Shown one piece after another: positions 11,764-20,263 of a stretch of DNA of 20,922 nucleotides (position 1 is its first letter; each line of letters opens with the position of its first letter). Under the pieces are notes generated by a model. The model had not been told where the DNA came from. It did no database searches and was given only the letters and a program-made list of their open reading frames with translations. Position numbers and translations under genes: made by a program. The stretch comes from RGZA01 sp964568585 (GTDB lineage: Bacteria > Pseudomonadota > Alphaproteobacteria > UBA9219 > RGZA01), in assembly GCA_964568585.1 (NCBI GenBank), contig CAZMQI010000035.1, positions 1 through 20,922 of the forward strand. The letters are read 5' to 3'.

Positions 11764-14328
11764 TTAGTAAAGCCCACCTGTGCCCATATCGGCGGCAGGC
11801 GGTTTTTCCATTTGCGCTGGTGGCAATACTGGAGCGAGTGGGTTCACGCCTTCTGGCGGTGTGCCTGTTCCGGGAATAAGATTTCCATCTTCATCATATT
11901 GCGGTTCATCCATCGGCATTGGGTCGCTACCGCCCAATACGGTTGTCTGTGCGCTTTCAGGGTCTGTGCCTTGCAAGAACGGTTCATAGATTGCATCTTC
12001 GCCGCTCACAGCCCGTCTGCCAGTATACGGATCTACACGAACCAATTGCACGCCAGGCGGAACACGGAACGGCATATCAGGTTTGTCGGCTAATGCCTTT
12101 TCCATGAATTCCTTGAAGATTGGCAGCGACATTGTACCGCCAGTTTCTCGTTCGCCCAGCGGGGTAGGGTCGTCATAACCAATGAATACACCAGCGGCGA
12201 GGTTGGGAGAAAAGCCGACGAACCACAAATCCTTACTGTCATTGGTTGTTCCGGTTTTGCCTGCTAATGTTTTACCAAGTGAACGAAGTGATGCAGCGGT
12301 ACCACGGGTAGCAACGCCTTCCAGCAATGAAACAATCTGATATGTCGTGCGCGGGTCATTAATCTGTTCACGTGTATCAGGCAAATCAGGAACGTGCATC
12401 TTGTCGTTCCATGTGATGTTGTTGCAGCCTTGGCAAGGACGGCGGTCATGCTTCCAGATAGTTTTGCCTTCATTGTCCTGAATGCGGTCGATAAAGCTCG
12501 GCAGGATTTTTTTGCCGCCATTCACCAACATCGCATAAGCGGTTGTAAGACGAAGAAGACTGGTTTCTTTCGCGCCTAACGCAAAGGATAGATATTGCGG
12601 CATATCATCAATTATGCCGAATTTCTTGGCATATTCGATGACTTTTGGCATTCCAATTTCCTGCGCCAAACGTACGGTTACGATATTACGTGATTTTTCC
12701 AGCGCGCGACGCATCGTCATGACGCCCATATAATCGCCGTCGAAATTCTGTGGTTCCCAGATTGGCATGCCTGCACCTTGTGATGCTTGCAATGGCGCGT
12801 CATTAATCAGGCTTGATGGGGTAAAGCCGTTATCAAGCGCTGCAAGATACACAAATGGTTTGAAGGCAGAACCTTCCTGACGCATCGCTTGCGTTGCACG
12901 ATTAAAGGAGCTGAGACGCGCACTGAAGCCACCCACAAGTGCCAGCACGCGGCCTGTATGCGGATCAACGGCAACGAATGCCCCTTGGATTTTTGGAACC
13001 TGCATCAAACGATAGAGTGGGGCGGATGGTTTGACTTCAACCTTTTTCTCATCCTTGTCTTTATCTTTTTTCTTGTCGTCGGCTTTTTCGGCTTCATCCA
13101 CCAAAATCACATCGCCAACACCCAACACATCGGCAACACGGCGTGGTGCTGCACCAATACGTTTGTCTTTGAATTGTGGGCGTGCCCAACGCATATTATT
13201 GAATGGTAATAAGCCACGTCCGCCGCCTTCAAAGCCCAAAAAGGCTTCGTTTTCACGAACTTCCAACACAACGCCCATCTTCCAGTCTTCGCCGCCTGGC
13301 GGCACTTCGACCGCTTCCAGTTGGCGCGACCAATCGGTCATGTTAGCGAATTTGGTTACAGCGCCACGGTAACCGGTGCGGGTTTGGTCAAAATTTATCA
13401 ATGCGCGGCGAAGTGCATTATCCGCGATGATTTGCAGTTTAGGGTCAAGACTGGTGCGTACCGCATAACCATCCTTCAATACGCTGGTGCTGCCATACGC
13501 ATCTACCAATTCACGGCGTACTTCTTCGGCATAATATTCGGCGCGTACGTTTTCGTTTTCCCCGCGACCTCGCATTTCGAGTTTTTCAGCCTTAGCTTGT
13601 TCGCCTTCGGTAACTTTGATTTTACTGTCATCCACCATGCGAGAGATAACCCAGTTGCGCCGAGCAATGGCTGCGGATGCATCTTTAATCGGGTGGTAAT
13701 TATTAGGTGCTTTCGGCAATGCGGCCAGATAGGCGGCTTCGGCAATCGTCAATTCATCCAATGATTTATTGAAGTAATTAAGCGCGGCTGCCGCAACGCC
13801 ATAGGAATGTTGCCCAAGAAAAATCTGGTTCAGATAGATTTCAAGAATGCGGTCTTTGCTTAACACGCTTTCAATGCGGAAGGCTAAAATCGCTTCCTTG
13901 ATTTTACGCGCGAAGGAAACTTCATTGCCCAGCAACATGTTCTTTGCAACCTGCTGGGTGATGGTGGAGGCACCCATTGGGCGTTTCACGCCCATGCTTT
14001 GAATATTGCTAAGGATCGCGCGGCCGATGCCAAAGATGTCAACGCCGGGATGGGTATAGAAATCTTTATCCTCTGCGGAAAGGAATGCGTCCTTCAAGCG
14101 CTGCGGGATATCCTTAATAGGTATGAAGATGCGTTGTTCTGCGGCGAACGTCGCCAGCAATCGGCCATCACCGGCATAAACGCGGGAAAGAATTGCGGGC
14201 TCGTAATTCTTCAGGACCTGAAAATCAGGCAGGTTTTTGCTGAAATAGTGCAGCACATAAAACCCCGAACCAATACCCAGCATGACCAGCAGCACCGATA
14301 CAGAGAAAAGCCATGATATGAAGCGCAT
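11764..14328 (-). CDS. mrcA: Bifunctional penicillin-binding protein 1A (transglycosylase/transpeptidase)
   Basis: Class A PBP that polymerises glycan strands and cross-links peptides in the periplasm. 854 residues: one membrane anchor (about 5-27); a GT51 glycosyltransferase domain (about 50-225) with catalytic E86 in AEDKDFYTHPGVD, GASTITQQVAKN (119-130) and RKIKEAILAFRIE; an OB-like middle region (about 315-440); and a transpeptidase domain with S487-x-x-K490 (GSAFKPF), S546-R-N548 and K691-T-G-T-T. A highly charged Lys/Asp stretch (about 412-433) is inserted before the PxIQGA transpeptidase start. A C-x-x-C pair (C632, C635, in RPCQGC) precedes the KTG motif, as I recall for other alphaproteobacterial PBP1A. 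The Pro/Gly-rich tail ends near the convergent gene. Divergent from rne. In Alphaproteobacteria this gene is often found close to rne. Confidence 0.96.
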   Translation of the reverse strand: MRFISWLFSVSVLLVMLGIGSGFYVLHYFSKNLPDFQVLKNYEPAILSRVYAGDGRLLATFAAEQRIFIPIKDIPQRLKDAFLSAEDKDFYTHPGVDIFGIGRAILSNIQSMGVKRPMGASTITQQVAKNMLLGNEVSFARKIKEAILAFRIESVLSKDRILEIYLNQIFLGQHSYGVAAAALNYFNKSLDELTIAEAAYLAALPKAPNNYHPIKDASAAIARRNWVISRMVDDSKIKVTEGEQAKAEKLEMRGRGENENVRAEYYAEEVRRELVDAYGSTSVLKDGYAVRTSLDPKLQIIADNALRRALINFDQTRTGYRGAVTKFANMTDWSRQLEAVEVPPGGEDWKMGVVLEVRENEAFLGFEGGGRGLLPFNNMRWARPQFKDKRIGAAPRRVADVLGVGDVILVDEAEKADDKKKDKDKDEKKVEVKPSAPLYRLMQVPKIQGAFVAVDPHTGRVLALVGGFSARLSSFNRATQAMRQEGSAFKPFVYLAALDNGFTPSSLINDAPLQASQGAGMPIWEPQNFDGDYMGVMTMRRALEKSRNIVTVRLAQEIGMPKVIEYAKKFGIIDDMPQYLSFALGAKETSLLRLTTAYAMLVNGGKKILPSFIDRIQDNEGKTIWKHDRRPCQGCNNITWNDKMHVPDLPDTREQINDPRTTYQIVSLLEGVATRGTAASLRSLGKTLAGKTGTTNDSKDLWFVGFSPNLAAGVFIGYDDPTPLGERETGGTMSLPIFKEFMEKALADKPDMPFRVPPGVQLVRVDPYTGRRAVSGEDAIYEPFLQGTDPESAQTTVLGGSDPMPMDEPQYDEDGNLIPGTGTPPEGVNPLAPVLPPAQMEKPPAADMGTGGLY

Positions 14329-14838
14329 AAGCGGGGGTTTTCTTGAATGTTAAGGTATCGGATTTGATTCCGCTGGTTGCGGGCTGATTTAACTAGCATT
14401 TTAGGCAGGAGAAAGGCAAAGCAGAATTGTTATTGCTAATTCCTTTAACCTCTGACTATGATGAGGACGCGATAGTTATCAAGGTCGCGCAATGAGTGAC
14501 CCGCCTTAATTGGTTCATTCTTGCTGTGCCGTTTTGTTTATTCACAGAATACTTCGTTGAAGTATAAAGTTTTTTTGCTTTCCTGTGGATTTATTTGGCA
14601 GTCTTTGCCTTGGTAATTTTTTTAACAGTTTTGCCTTTATGTGCATGGCTTCAGCTTTTTTCTCCTGAACCGCGCCAAAATGGGCAATGTTTTGGGTGCG
14701 CCGCGCCTGATGTTTTGTTCTATCGCCAAAACGAAGGATGCTGGCTTGTCGCCCAAGGGGTCTCTTATTATCCCGCACAGCGCAAGGCTCTCCGCCGCGC
14801 TACCAGTGGCAGTAAGAGCTCCCGATAGGGAGTATACT
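14329..14838. other. Long divergent intergenic region and probable rne leader
   Basis: About 510 bases between mrcA and rne. No credible protein or tRNA gene is seen; small open frames (for example 14595-14828 and 14641 onward in the rne frame) show no family features. There are two hairpin-forming spots: 14549-14565 followed by a T-run, and an imperfect stem pairing 14672-14680 with 14690-14701. A leader this long would fit the autoregulated rne leader known in E. coli, but that is inferred. A GGGAG-type ribosome site (14827-14832) precedes the rne ATG. Confidence 0.5.
14549..14576 (+). terminator. Terminator-like hairpin with T7 run upstream of rne
   Basis: Perfect 7-base stem ATACTTC (14549-14555) and GAAGTAT (14559-14565) with a 3-base loop, then AAAG and seven T (14570-14576). 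The stem is AT-rich and the T-run is set off by four bases, so it may be a weak terminator, a pause or attenuator in the rne leader, or chance. Confidence 0.35.
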
Positions 14839-17721
14839 ATGGCTAAACGTATGTTAATCGACGCCACCCATCCGGAACAAACCCGGGTAGCAGTCGTTGA
14901 CGGTCAACGTCTTTTGGAATTCGATTTTGAATCCATCTCGCGCAAACAATTAAAGGGCAACATCTACCTCGCGAAGGTCATCCGCATCGAACCATCGTTG
15001 CAGGCCGCATTTGTTGAATATGGTGGCAACCGCCACGGCTTTCTGGCTTTTTCGGAAATCCATCACGATTATTACCGCATCCCCATGGCTGACCGTCAGG
15101 CGCTGGAAGATGCAATGGCCGACGCCCCGCAAGGCGGCGATGGCCAACCGTTTCAGGATCAACCGTTTCAAGACGATTTGTCGGATGACGCTAATATTCC
15201 CTTCAATGATGAAGAAGTTTCCGAAGACCATATCGCCCATTCCGCGCTGCCACCCGCAGTAAGCCTGTCATCAGGCAATCTGAACGAACCCATGCTTGAT
15301 CCATTTTCAGGTGAAAGCCAGTTTACATCCGAAGGCGAATACGAACACGAGCAGGAGCAACACATCTCCGGCTTTATCCAGCCTGTCGGCGAAATCGTTG
15401 GTGGTGATATGGGTGAAGGCGACATTGCCGCGCCCGTTGAAGCATTACACGAAGGCGGCGAAGTAGAAACCCCGTTTGAAAATGTGGGCGGCGACGAAAT
15501 CGAAGGTCACCGCGAACAGCGTCGTCACCGTTTTATCCGTCGTTACAAGATCCAAGAAGTTATCAAGCGTGGGCAGATTATGCTCATTCAAGTGGTGAAG
15601 GAAGAGCGCGGCAATAAAGGCGCTGCGCTTACAACCTACATCTCGCTTGCTGGCCGTTACTGTGTATTGATGCCCAACACCGATAAGGGTGGCGGCATTT
15701 CACGCAAGATTACCAGCATGCAAGACCGTCGCCGCATGAAGGATCTTTTGGAAGATCTGGACACACCGGATGGCATGGCAGTCATTCTGCGTACCGCCGG
15801 GATGGAACGCAGTAAGATTGAAGTCCGCCGCGATTTGGAATACCTGCTCCGTTTATGGGACAGCATTCGTGAATTGACGCTTAAGTCAGTTGCGCCAAGT
15901 GTGGTGTATGAAGAGGCCGATTTAATCAAGCGCGCGATCCGCGATTTATACACTCCTGATATTGAAAATATTCTGGTCGAAGGCGAAGACGGTTATCATA
16001 AAGCGCGCGATTTCATGCGTATGCTGATGCCAAGCCATTCGCGCCGCGTGCATAATTACCGCGAAAACATCATTCCGCTATTCTTTCGCTATCAAGTTGA
16101 ATCGCAAATCAATGCACTGCATTCACCCGTGGTAACACTGCGTTCCGGCGGTTACATCGTTATCAATCAGACTGAAGCGCTGGTTGCGATTGACGTGAAC
16201 TCCGGTCGTTCGACCCGTGAACGCAACATCGAAGAAACCGCTTACCGTACCAATATGGAAGCCTCAGAAGAGGTTGCGCGTCAACTGCGCCTCCGCGATT
16301 TGGCGGGTCTGATTGTTATCGATTTTATCGATATGGAAGATGGCCGTAATAATGCTGCCGTTGAACGCCGCTTAAAAGAAGCCATGCGCCATGATCGCGC
16401 ACGTTTGCAAATTGGCCGTATTTCCCATTTCGGATTGATGGAGTTATCGCGTCAACGCTTGCGTCCATCATTGCTTGATTTGAATTTCGAAAAATGCCCG
16501 CATTGCCATGGCACGGGTCATATCCGCCTTGTTGAATCCTCTGCCTTGCTTGCCTTGCATGCGATGGAAGAAGAGGGTATTCGCCAAACCGCTGCAGAAA
16601 TCATCATTTCCATGCCGACCAATGTGTCGCTGTACATTATGAACAACAAGCGTGAAGCGATGGCCAGCATCGAAAAACGCTATAGCTTCACCATCAACAT
16701 TCGTCCGCGCGAAGATGTTATTCCGCCGGAATTCCCGATTGAACGTATCCGCACTAAAAAAGCGAATGAACAATTGCCCATTAATCAAATGCTCAACGAA
16801 AAACAAATGTTCGCTGACATGGATCGCGATATGGGTATTGAAGGCGAAACACTTGAAAATCTGGGTTCGATGGAATCCGATTTTGTGCCAGATGATGGTG
16901 AAGGTATCCATGCCCGCGAAGGGTTTGACCGTTTTGCAGAAGGCCAACCCGCTGGTGTTGAAGGTTCGTTCACCAATGGTGGCGCAGCAGGTACTGGCGA
17001 TGAACGCCGTGGTGGTCGCAGACGTGGTCGTCGTGGTGGTCGTAACCGTCGCGGTGGTCAAAACCGTTTCCGTGATGGCGAACAACGTCCACCAAGAGAA
17101 GGTCAACGTGAAGGTTTTGCAGGCGCTGCTGAAGGCGGCGAAGGTGGCAGAGAAACCATGGGCGAGATTAATGGTAACATCGCCCCACCGGTAATGGTTG
17201 AAGGCGGCGAGGGCGCACAACAAGAATTCCGTCAACCACGCGAACCACGTGAAGGTGGCGGCCGTGATGGTGGGCATCGCCGTGATGGTGGTCGCAACCA
17301 TAATCGCAACCGTGACCGCGATCGTAACCGTGATGGACGTAACCGCGATGGTAATCGCGATGGTCGTCCGCGTCATGAAGGACAGCGTGATGGTCAGCCC
17401 CGTGATACTCAACCGCGTGATGGCGAACAGCGTCCACCTCGTGAAGGAAATCGTGAAGGCGGTAACCGCGACAATTATCGTGATAACCGCAATAACAATC
17501 GTGGCAACAATGACGGTCGTCGTTACGAAAATCGTAATAGCGAAAATCAGGGTAACTACAACCCGAATAATCGTGCGCCACAACAGCCACATGTTCCATC
17601 CAGTGTATTCGAATTGGATACAACGCCGCGCGATACCAAGCCGCAACAAGCTGAAAACGGCAATGCACAGCCTGGCCCTAAGAAAACAGGTTGGTGGCAG
17701 CGTTTAACTGGCGCGTCGTAG
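14839..17721 (+). CDS. rne: Ribonuclease E/G family endoribonuclease (RNase E)
   Basis: Main mRNA-decay and rRNA/tRNA-processing endonuclease. Start 14839 (MAKRMLIDATHPEQTRVAVV) follows a ribosome site and matches the family N-terminus. Of 960 residues, the S1 domain is split: its first half (about 33-80) is followed by an acidic, low-complexity insertion (about 86-225), then the S1 remainder. Catalytic aspartates D452 (AIDVNSGRST) and D495 (VIDFIDME), and the zinc link C553/C556 (CPHCHGTG), are spaced exactly as E. coli D303, D346 and C404/C407, but about 149 residues later because of the insertion. The C-terminal ~235 residues are disordered, rich in Arg, Gly, Asp and Asn (RRGGRRRGRRGG, many RDG units) and end in KKTGWWQRLTGAS. 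Such tails scaffold degradosome partners and bind RNA. The M48 gene follows after 4 bases. Confidence 0.96.
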   Translation: MAKRMLIDATHPEQTRVAVVDGQRLLEFDFESISRKQLKGNIYLAKVIRIEPSLQAAFVEYGGNRHGFLAFSEIHHDYYRIPMADRQALEDAMADAPQGGDGQPFQDQPFQDDLSDDANIPFNDEEVSEDHIAHSALPPAVSLSSGNLNEPMLDPFSGESQFTSEGEYEHEQEQHISGFIQPVGEIVGGDMGEGDIAAPVEALHEGGEVETPFENVGGDEIEGHREQRRHRFIRRYKIQEVIKRGQIMLIQVVKEERGNKGAALTTYISLAGRYCVLMPNTDKGGGISRKITSMQDRRRMKDLLEDLDTPDGMAVILRTAGMERSKIEVRRDLEYLLRLWDSIRELTLKSVAPSVVYEEADLIKRAIRDLYTPDIENILVEGEDGYHKARDFMRMLMPSHSRRVHNYRENIIPLFFRYQVESQINALHSPVVTLRSGGYIVINQTEALVAIDVNSGRSTRERNIEETAYRTNMEASEEVARQLRLRDLAGLIVIDFIDMEDGRNNAAVERRLKEAMRHDRARLQIGRISHFGLMELSRQRLRPSLLDLNFEKCPHCHGTGHIRLVESSALLALHAMEEEGIRQTAAEIIISMPTNVSLYIMNNKREAMASIEKRYSFTINIRPREDVIPPEFPIERIRTKKANEQLPINQMLNEKQMFADMDRDMGIEGETLENLGSMESDFVPDDGEGIHAREGFDRFAEGQPAGVEGSFTNGGAAGTGDERRGGRRRGRRGGRNRRGGQNRFRDGEQRPPREGQREGFAGAAEGGEGGRETMGEINGNIAPPVMVEGGEGAQQEFRQPREPREGGGRDGGHRRDGGRNHNRNRDRDRNRDGRNRDGNRDGRPRHEGQRDGQPRDTQPRDGEQRPPREGNREGGNRDNYRDNRNNNRGNNDGRRYENRNSENQGNYNPNNRAPQQPHVPSSVFELDTTPRDTKPQQAENGNAQPGPKKTGWWQRLTGAS

Positions 17722-17725
17722 TTGA

Positions 17726-19162
17726 ATGTCTTTAGTTTGGCGCATTTTTAACAAAATGTTCAGACAAGCTATGAAAGAACAGACCGACTTGATTTGTTGG
17801 CCCTTTTCTTTAGCACACGGCATGCAACGTTTTTTTTCAATCATTGCGCTTAGTATGGCATTTGTTTTTTTTGCATCGCCTTTGTATGCAGGAAAGCCTG
17901 CCTTCAGCGTTATCCGCGATGTTGAAATTGAAAACACGTTAAAAGAATATGGCGCACCGATTTGGCAAGCTGCGGGTATTGATCCGAGCAGTGTGCATGT
18001 CATCATCATCAATGATCCCACGCTTAATGCGTTCGTTGCAGGCGGTCAGAATATTTTTTTCCACACGGGTTTATTGCAGGCAACCGATACGCCTGAACAA
18101 CTCATCGGGATTCTCGCCCACGAAACAGGACACATTTCCGGTGGACATTTGATACGCGGCAGTTCTGCGATGAAAGATGCATCCGCAGAAGCCATTTTAA
18201 GCATGGTGCTTGGCACAGCGGCCGCTGTGCTCAGCGGTGATCCAGGCGCGGGCGCCGCCGTTATCACAGGCGGACAATCTATTGCACAACGTTCCATCCT
18301 ATCATTCAGCCGGGCACAAGAATCGTCAGCAGATGCTGCAGGCATGCGTTTTCTTGATGGTGCAAAGCTTACATCAAAAGGCCTTAGTGAATTTCTTGGC
18401 AAGCTTTCCAGTCAGGAAACGTTATCAGTCGATAGGCAAGTTCAATACACAAGAACCCATCCTCTCACTCAGGATCGCATCGATGCCGTGCGCTACCATG
18501 TTGAACAATCAGGCTACAGCAATAACAAAGCCAGCACGCATTTCTATGATTTACATGAACGCATGAAGGCAAAACTACTCGGTTATTTGAAACCTGAATC
18601 CGCGTTGTTGCGTTATGCCGAAAAAGATAGCCGTTTATCTGCGCGCTATGCCCGTGCTATCGCACATTATCGCAAAGGCGATGTCGATAAAGCAGTGAAG
18701 GGGATGACGGAACTGCTGAAGGTCGAGCCAAACAATCCATATTTCTATGAATTGATGGGGCAGATTTTATTTGAAAATGGTCGCATTGATGAAGCGATTG
18801 TGAATTACAAGCGTGCCGTGGATTTAAAGCCTGATGCTGGATTGATTGAAGCATCGTATGGCCACGCTTTGCTGGAAGCGCAAAATAACCGCACCCTTGA
18901 TGAAGCGATTGAGCACCTGAATGAATCCCTTAAAACCGAGCCTCGGGAGTCCTCCACATGGCGTCAACTGGCCACTGCGTGGGGACGTAAAAATGATGAA
19001 GGCATGGTCGCTTATTGTCTGGCCGAAGAAGCCATAAGCAGCGGAGATATAGGTTCGGCGCATAAATGGGCAGAACGTGCCTTAAAATTGCTTCCAAAAC
19101 GCTCTACTTATGTCATAAGGGCACAGGATATTAAGCAGACCCGAAACGAAGATGACGATTAG
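17726..19162 (+). CDS. M48 family zinc metalloprotease with C-terminal TPR repeats (BepA-like)
   Basis: Probable periplasmic protease/chaperone for outer-membrane protein assembly quality control, by analogy with E. coli BepA (YfgC). The M48 site is H132-E-T-G-H136 (HETGHISGGH), with third ligand E199 in ESSADAAGMRF. Residues about 300-465 form TPR-like helical pairs (AIAHYRKGDVDKAVKGM, YELMGQILFENGRIDEAIVNYKRAVDLKPD, SGDIGSAHKWAERALKLLP). Numbering uses ATG 17726, four bases after the rne stop. The signal peptide is best seen from the ATG at 17822 (MQRFFSIIALSMAFVFFASPLYA), so the true start may be 17771 or 17822; no ribosome site settles it. Probably cotranscribed with rne. Confidence 0.88.
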   Translation: MSLVWRIFNKMFRQAMKEQTDLICWPFSLAHGMQRFFSIIALSMAFVFFASPLYAGKPAFSVIRDVEIENTLKEYGAPIWQAAGIDPSSVHVIIINDPTLNAFVAGGQNIFFHTGLLQATDTPEQLIGILAHETGHISGGHLIRGSSAMKDASAEAILSMVLGTAAAVLSGDPGAGAAVITGGQSIAQRSILSFSRAQESSADAAGMRFLDGAKLTSKGLSEFLGKLSSQETLSVDRQVQYTRTHPLTQDRIDAVRYHVEQSGYSNNKASTHFYDLHERMKAKLLGYLKPESALLRYAEKDSRLSARYARAIAHYRKGDVDKAVKGMTELLKVEPNNPYFYELMGQILFENGRIDEAIVNYKRAVDLKPDAGLIEASYGHALLEAQNNRTLDEAIEHLNESLKTEPRESSTWRQLATAWGRKNDEGMVAYCLAEEAISSGDIGSAHKWAERALKLLPKRSTYVIRAQDIKQTRNEDDD

Positions 19163-19314
19163 CACTAGATACCCAAGGGGCGGCAGGTTAATGCTTCCTT
19201 AACGCAAATTCGGTTATAGAACATGTTCTTATCTTCCGTTCAGGTGAAGGGTTGTTTTTATTGCCCTTCAGCACCAGATTAGTCCGATTGACCACACCTT
19301 AGGAGAATACACAT
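19163..19314 (+). promoter_or_regulatory. Upstream region of the dsbA-like gene with a palindrome and a leader hairpin
   Basis: Holds a perfect 12-base palindrome, AGAACATGTTCT (19218-19229), next to a TATAGA -10-like hexamer (19215-19220). Further on, a 7-base stem TGAAGGG (19245-19251) / CCCTTCA (19264-19270) spans a 12-base T-rich loop. The palindrome could be an operator. The hairpin has no T-run after it and so is not a clear terminator. TAGGAG just before the gene is its ribosome site. Confidence 0.35.
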
Positions 19315-20082
19315 ATGATGCGTAACTTACTCGGAGCCATCGTGCTCACAGCAGCTTTAATCTCTGGTGCGGTCCACGCAGCAGAAACACCTGCGGCGGA
19401 TTTTACAGATAAGCAAAAAGAACAGATCGAAGCGATTGTAAAAAATCTGCTTACCAACAAAGATCCAGAAATTGTTCTGAACGCAGCAAAAGAATTCCAA
19501 AAGAAGCAAGACGCTGAAAATGGCAAGAAAGCCGCCGAAGCATTGGGTAAAAACAAAGACAAACTATTCAACAGCTCGGCAGACCCGATTTTTGGTAATC
19601 CAAAGGGTGATGTGACGTTTGCTGTGTTCTTTGATTACAACTGCGGCTATTGCAAAAAAGCTACCGAACCTATGCGTAAGCTCATCGAAGCCGACAAGAA
19701 CGTGAAAATCGTTTTGAAAGAATACCCCATTCTTGCTGAAAGCTCACGCGTTGCTGCTCGTGCAGCGCTTGCTGCTCAAAAGCAAAAGAAATATGCTGAA
19801 CTGCATAATGCATTGATGGATAACAAAGGCGCATTAAGCGAAGACAGCATCATGGAAATGGCTGTTAAGGCCGGTCTTGATAAAGACAAGCTTAAGAAGG
19901 ATATGGAATCCGCTGATGTGGCGGCGCAACTTCAAGCGAATTCCGATTTAGGTCGTGAGATTGGCGCGCATGGAACGCCAACTTTCATTATTGGTGATAA
20001 GATTATTCCTGGCGCAATGGAACTCACCGAAATGAAGAAGCTTGTGGATGATGTCAGAGCTTCATCCAAGAAGGTCAACTAA
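19315..20082 (+). CDS. DsbA family thiol:disulfide oxidoreductase with ScsC-like N-terminal extension
   Basis: Periplasmic thioredoxin-fold protein. The signal peptide ends near residue 23 (SGAVHA|AETP). About 30-90 is a helical, Lys/Glu-rich extension (KQKEQIEAIVKNLL, NAAKEFQKKQDAENGKKAAEAL) of the type that trimerises ScsC proteins. It is followed by DPIFGNPKGDVTFAVFFDYNCGYCKKA with active-site C110-G-Y-C113. The cis-proline is P222 (GTPTFIIGD). Only the two active-site cysteines are present, as in Com1/ScsC-type proteins acting as oxidase or isomerase; which it is cannot be told. ATG 19315 and 19318 are adjacent; TAGGAG lies about 9 bases before the first. A strong terminator follows, so it ends its transcript. 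Confidence 0.92.
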   Translation: MMRNLLGAIVLTAALISGAVHAAETPAADFTDKQKEQIEAIVKNLLTNKDPEIVLNAAKEFQKKQDAENGKKAAEALGKNKDKLFNSSADPIFGNPKGDVTFAVFFDYNCGYCKKATEPMRKLIEADKNVKIVLKEYPILAESSRVAARAALAAQKQKKYAELHNALMDNKGALSEDSIMEMAVKAGLDKDKLKKDMESADVAAQLQANSDLGREIGAHGTPTFIIGDKIIPGAMELTEMKKLVDDVRASSKKVN

Positions 20083-20116
20083 GGAATAAGCACGCTCGTA
20101 TATATGTACGACTGCT

Positions 20117-20150
20117 GAGATGGCCGCACCAGTTGCGGCCATCTCGTTTT
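20117..20150 (+). terminator. Strong intrinsic terminator after the dsbA-like gene
   Basis: A perfect 12-base stem GAGATGGCCGCA (20117-20128) / TGCGGCCATCTC (20134-20145) with a 5-base loop (20129-20133), followed by GTTTT. GC-rich stem, short loop and T-run make it a typical rho-independent terminator, 34 bases after the stop codon. Confidence 0.88.
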
Positions 20151-20160
20151 CTGCTATAAT
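20133..20160 (+). promoter_or_regulatory. Possible promoter of the yceI-like gene
   Basis: A perfect TATAAT (20155-20160) lies 16 bases after TTGCGG (20133-20138), which falls in the right arm of the terminator. A second TATAAT occurs at 20170-20175 without a good -35 partner. Either could drive the YceI gene beginning at 20264. Confidence 0.35.
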
Positions 20161-20263
20161 ATCAGCCTCTATAATACTTATTTGGCGCTCCATCACAGAC
20201 TTGCCATTTTTCTATTCTAACCTACACTTACTCAATCTCTTCTCTTTGCCGGAGGCTTTTTCC

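Noticed and set aside
14595..14828. A small open frame before rne starting with a hydrophobic stretch, considered as a leader peptide or small membrane protein.
   Set aside because: No ribosome site, an implausible Cys/Trp/Arg-rich second half, and it lies where the rne leader is expected.
17000..17570. Repeated short DNA units resembling an array.
   Set aside because: The units are irregular, in frame with rne, and encode Arg/Gly/Asp repeats. There are no uniform repeats and spacers, so this is not a CRISPR array.
16468..17649. A 393-codon minus-strand open frame antisense to rne, rich in Thr, Ile and Val.
   Set aside because: Its composition is the mirror of the CGT/GGT-rich repeats in the rne tail; it has no family features, and rne on the other strand is certain.
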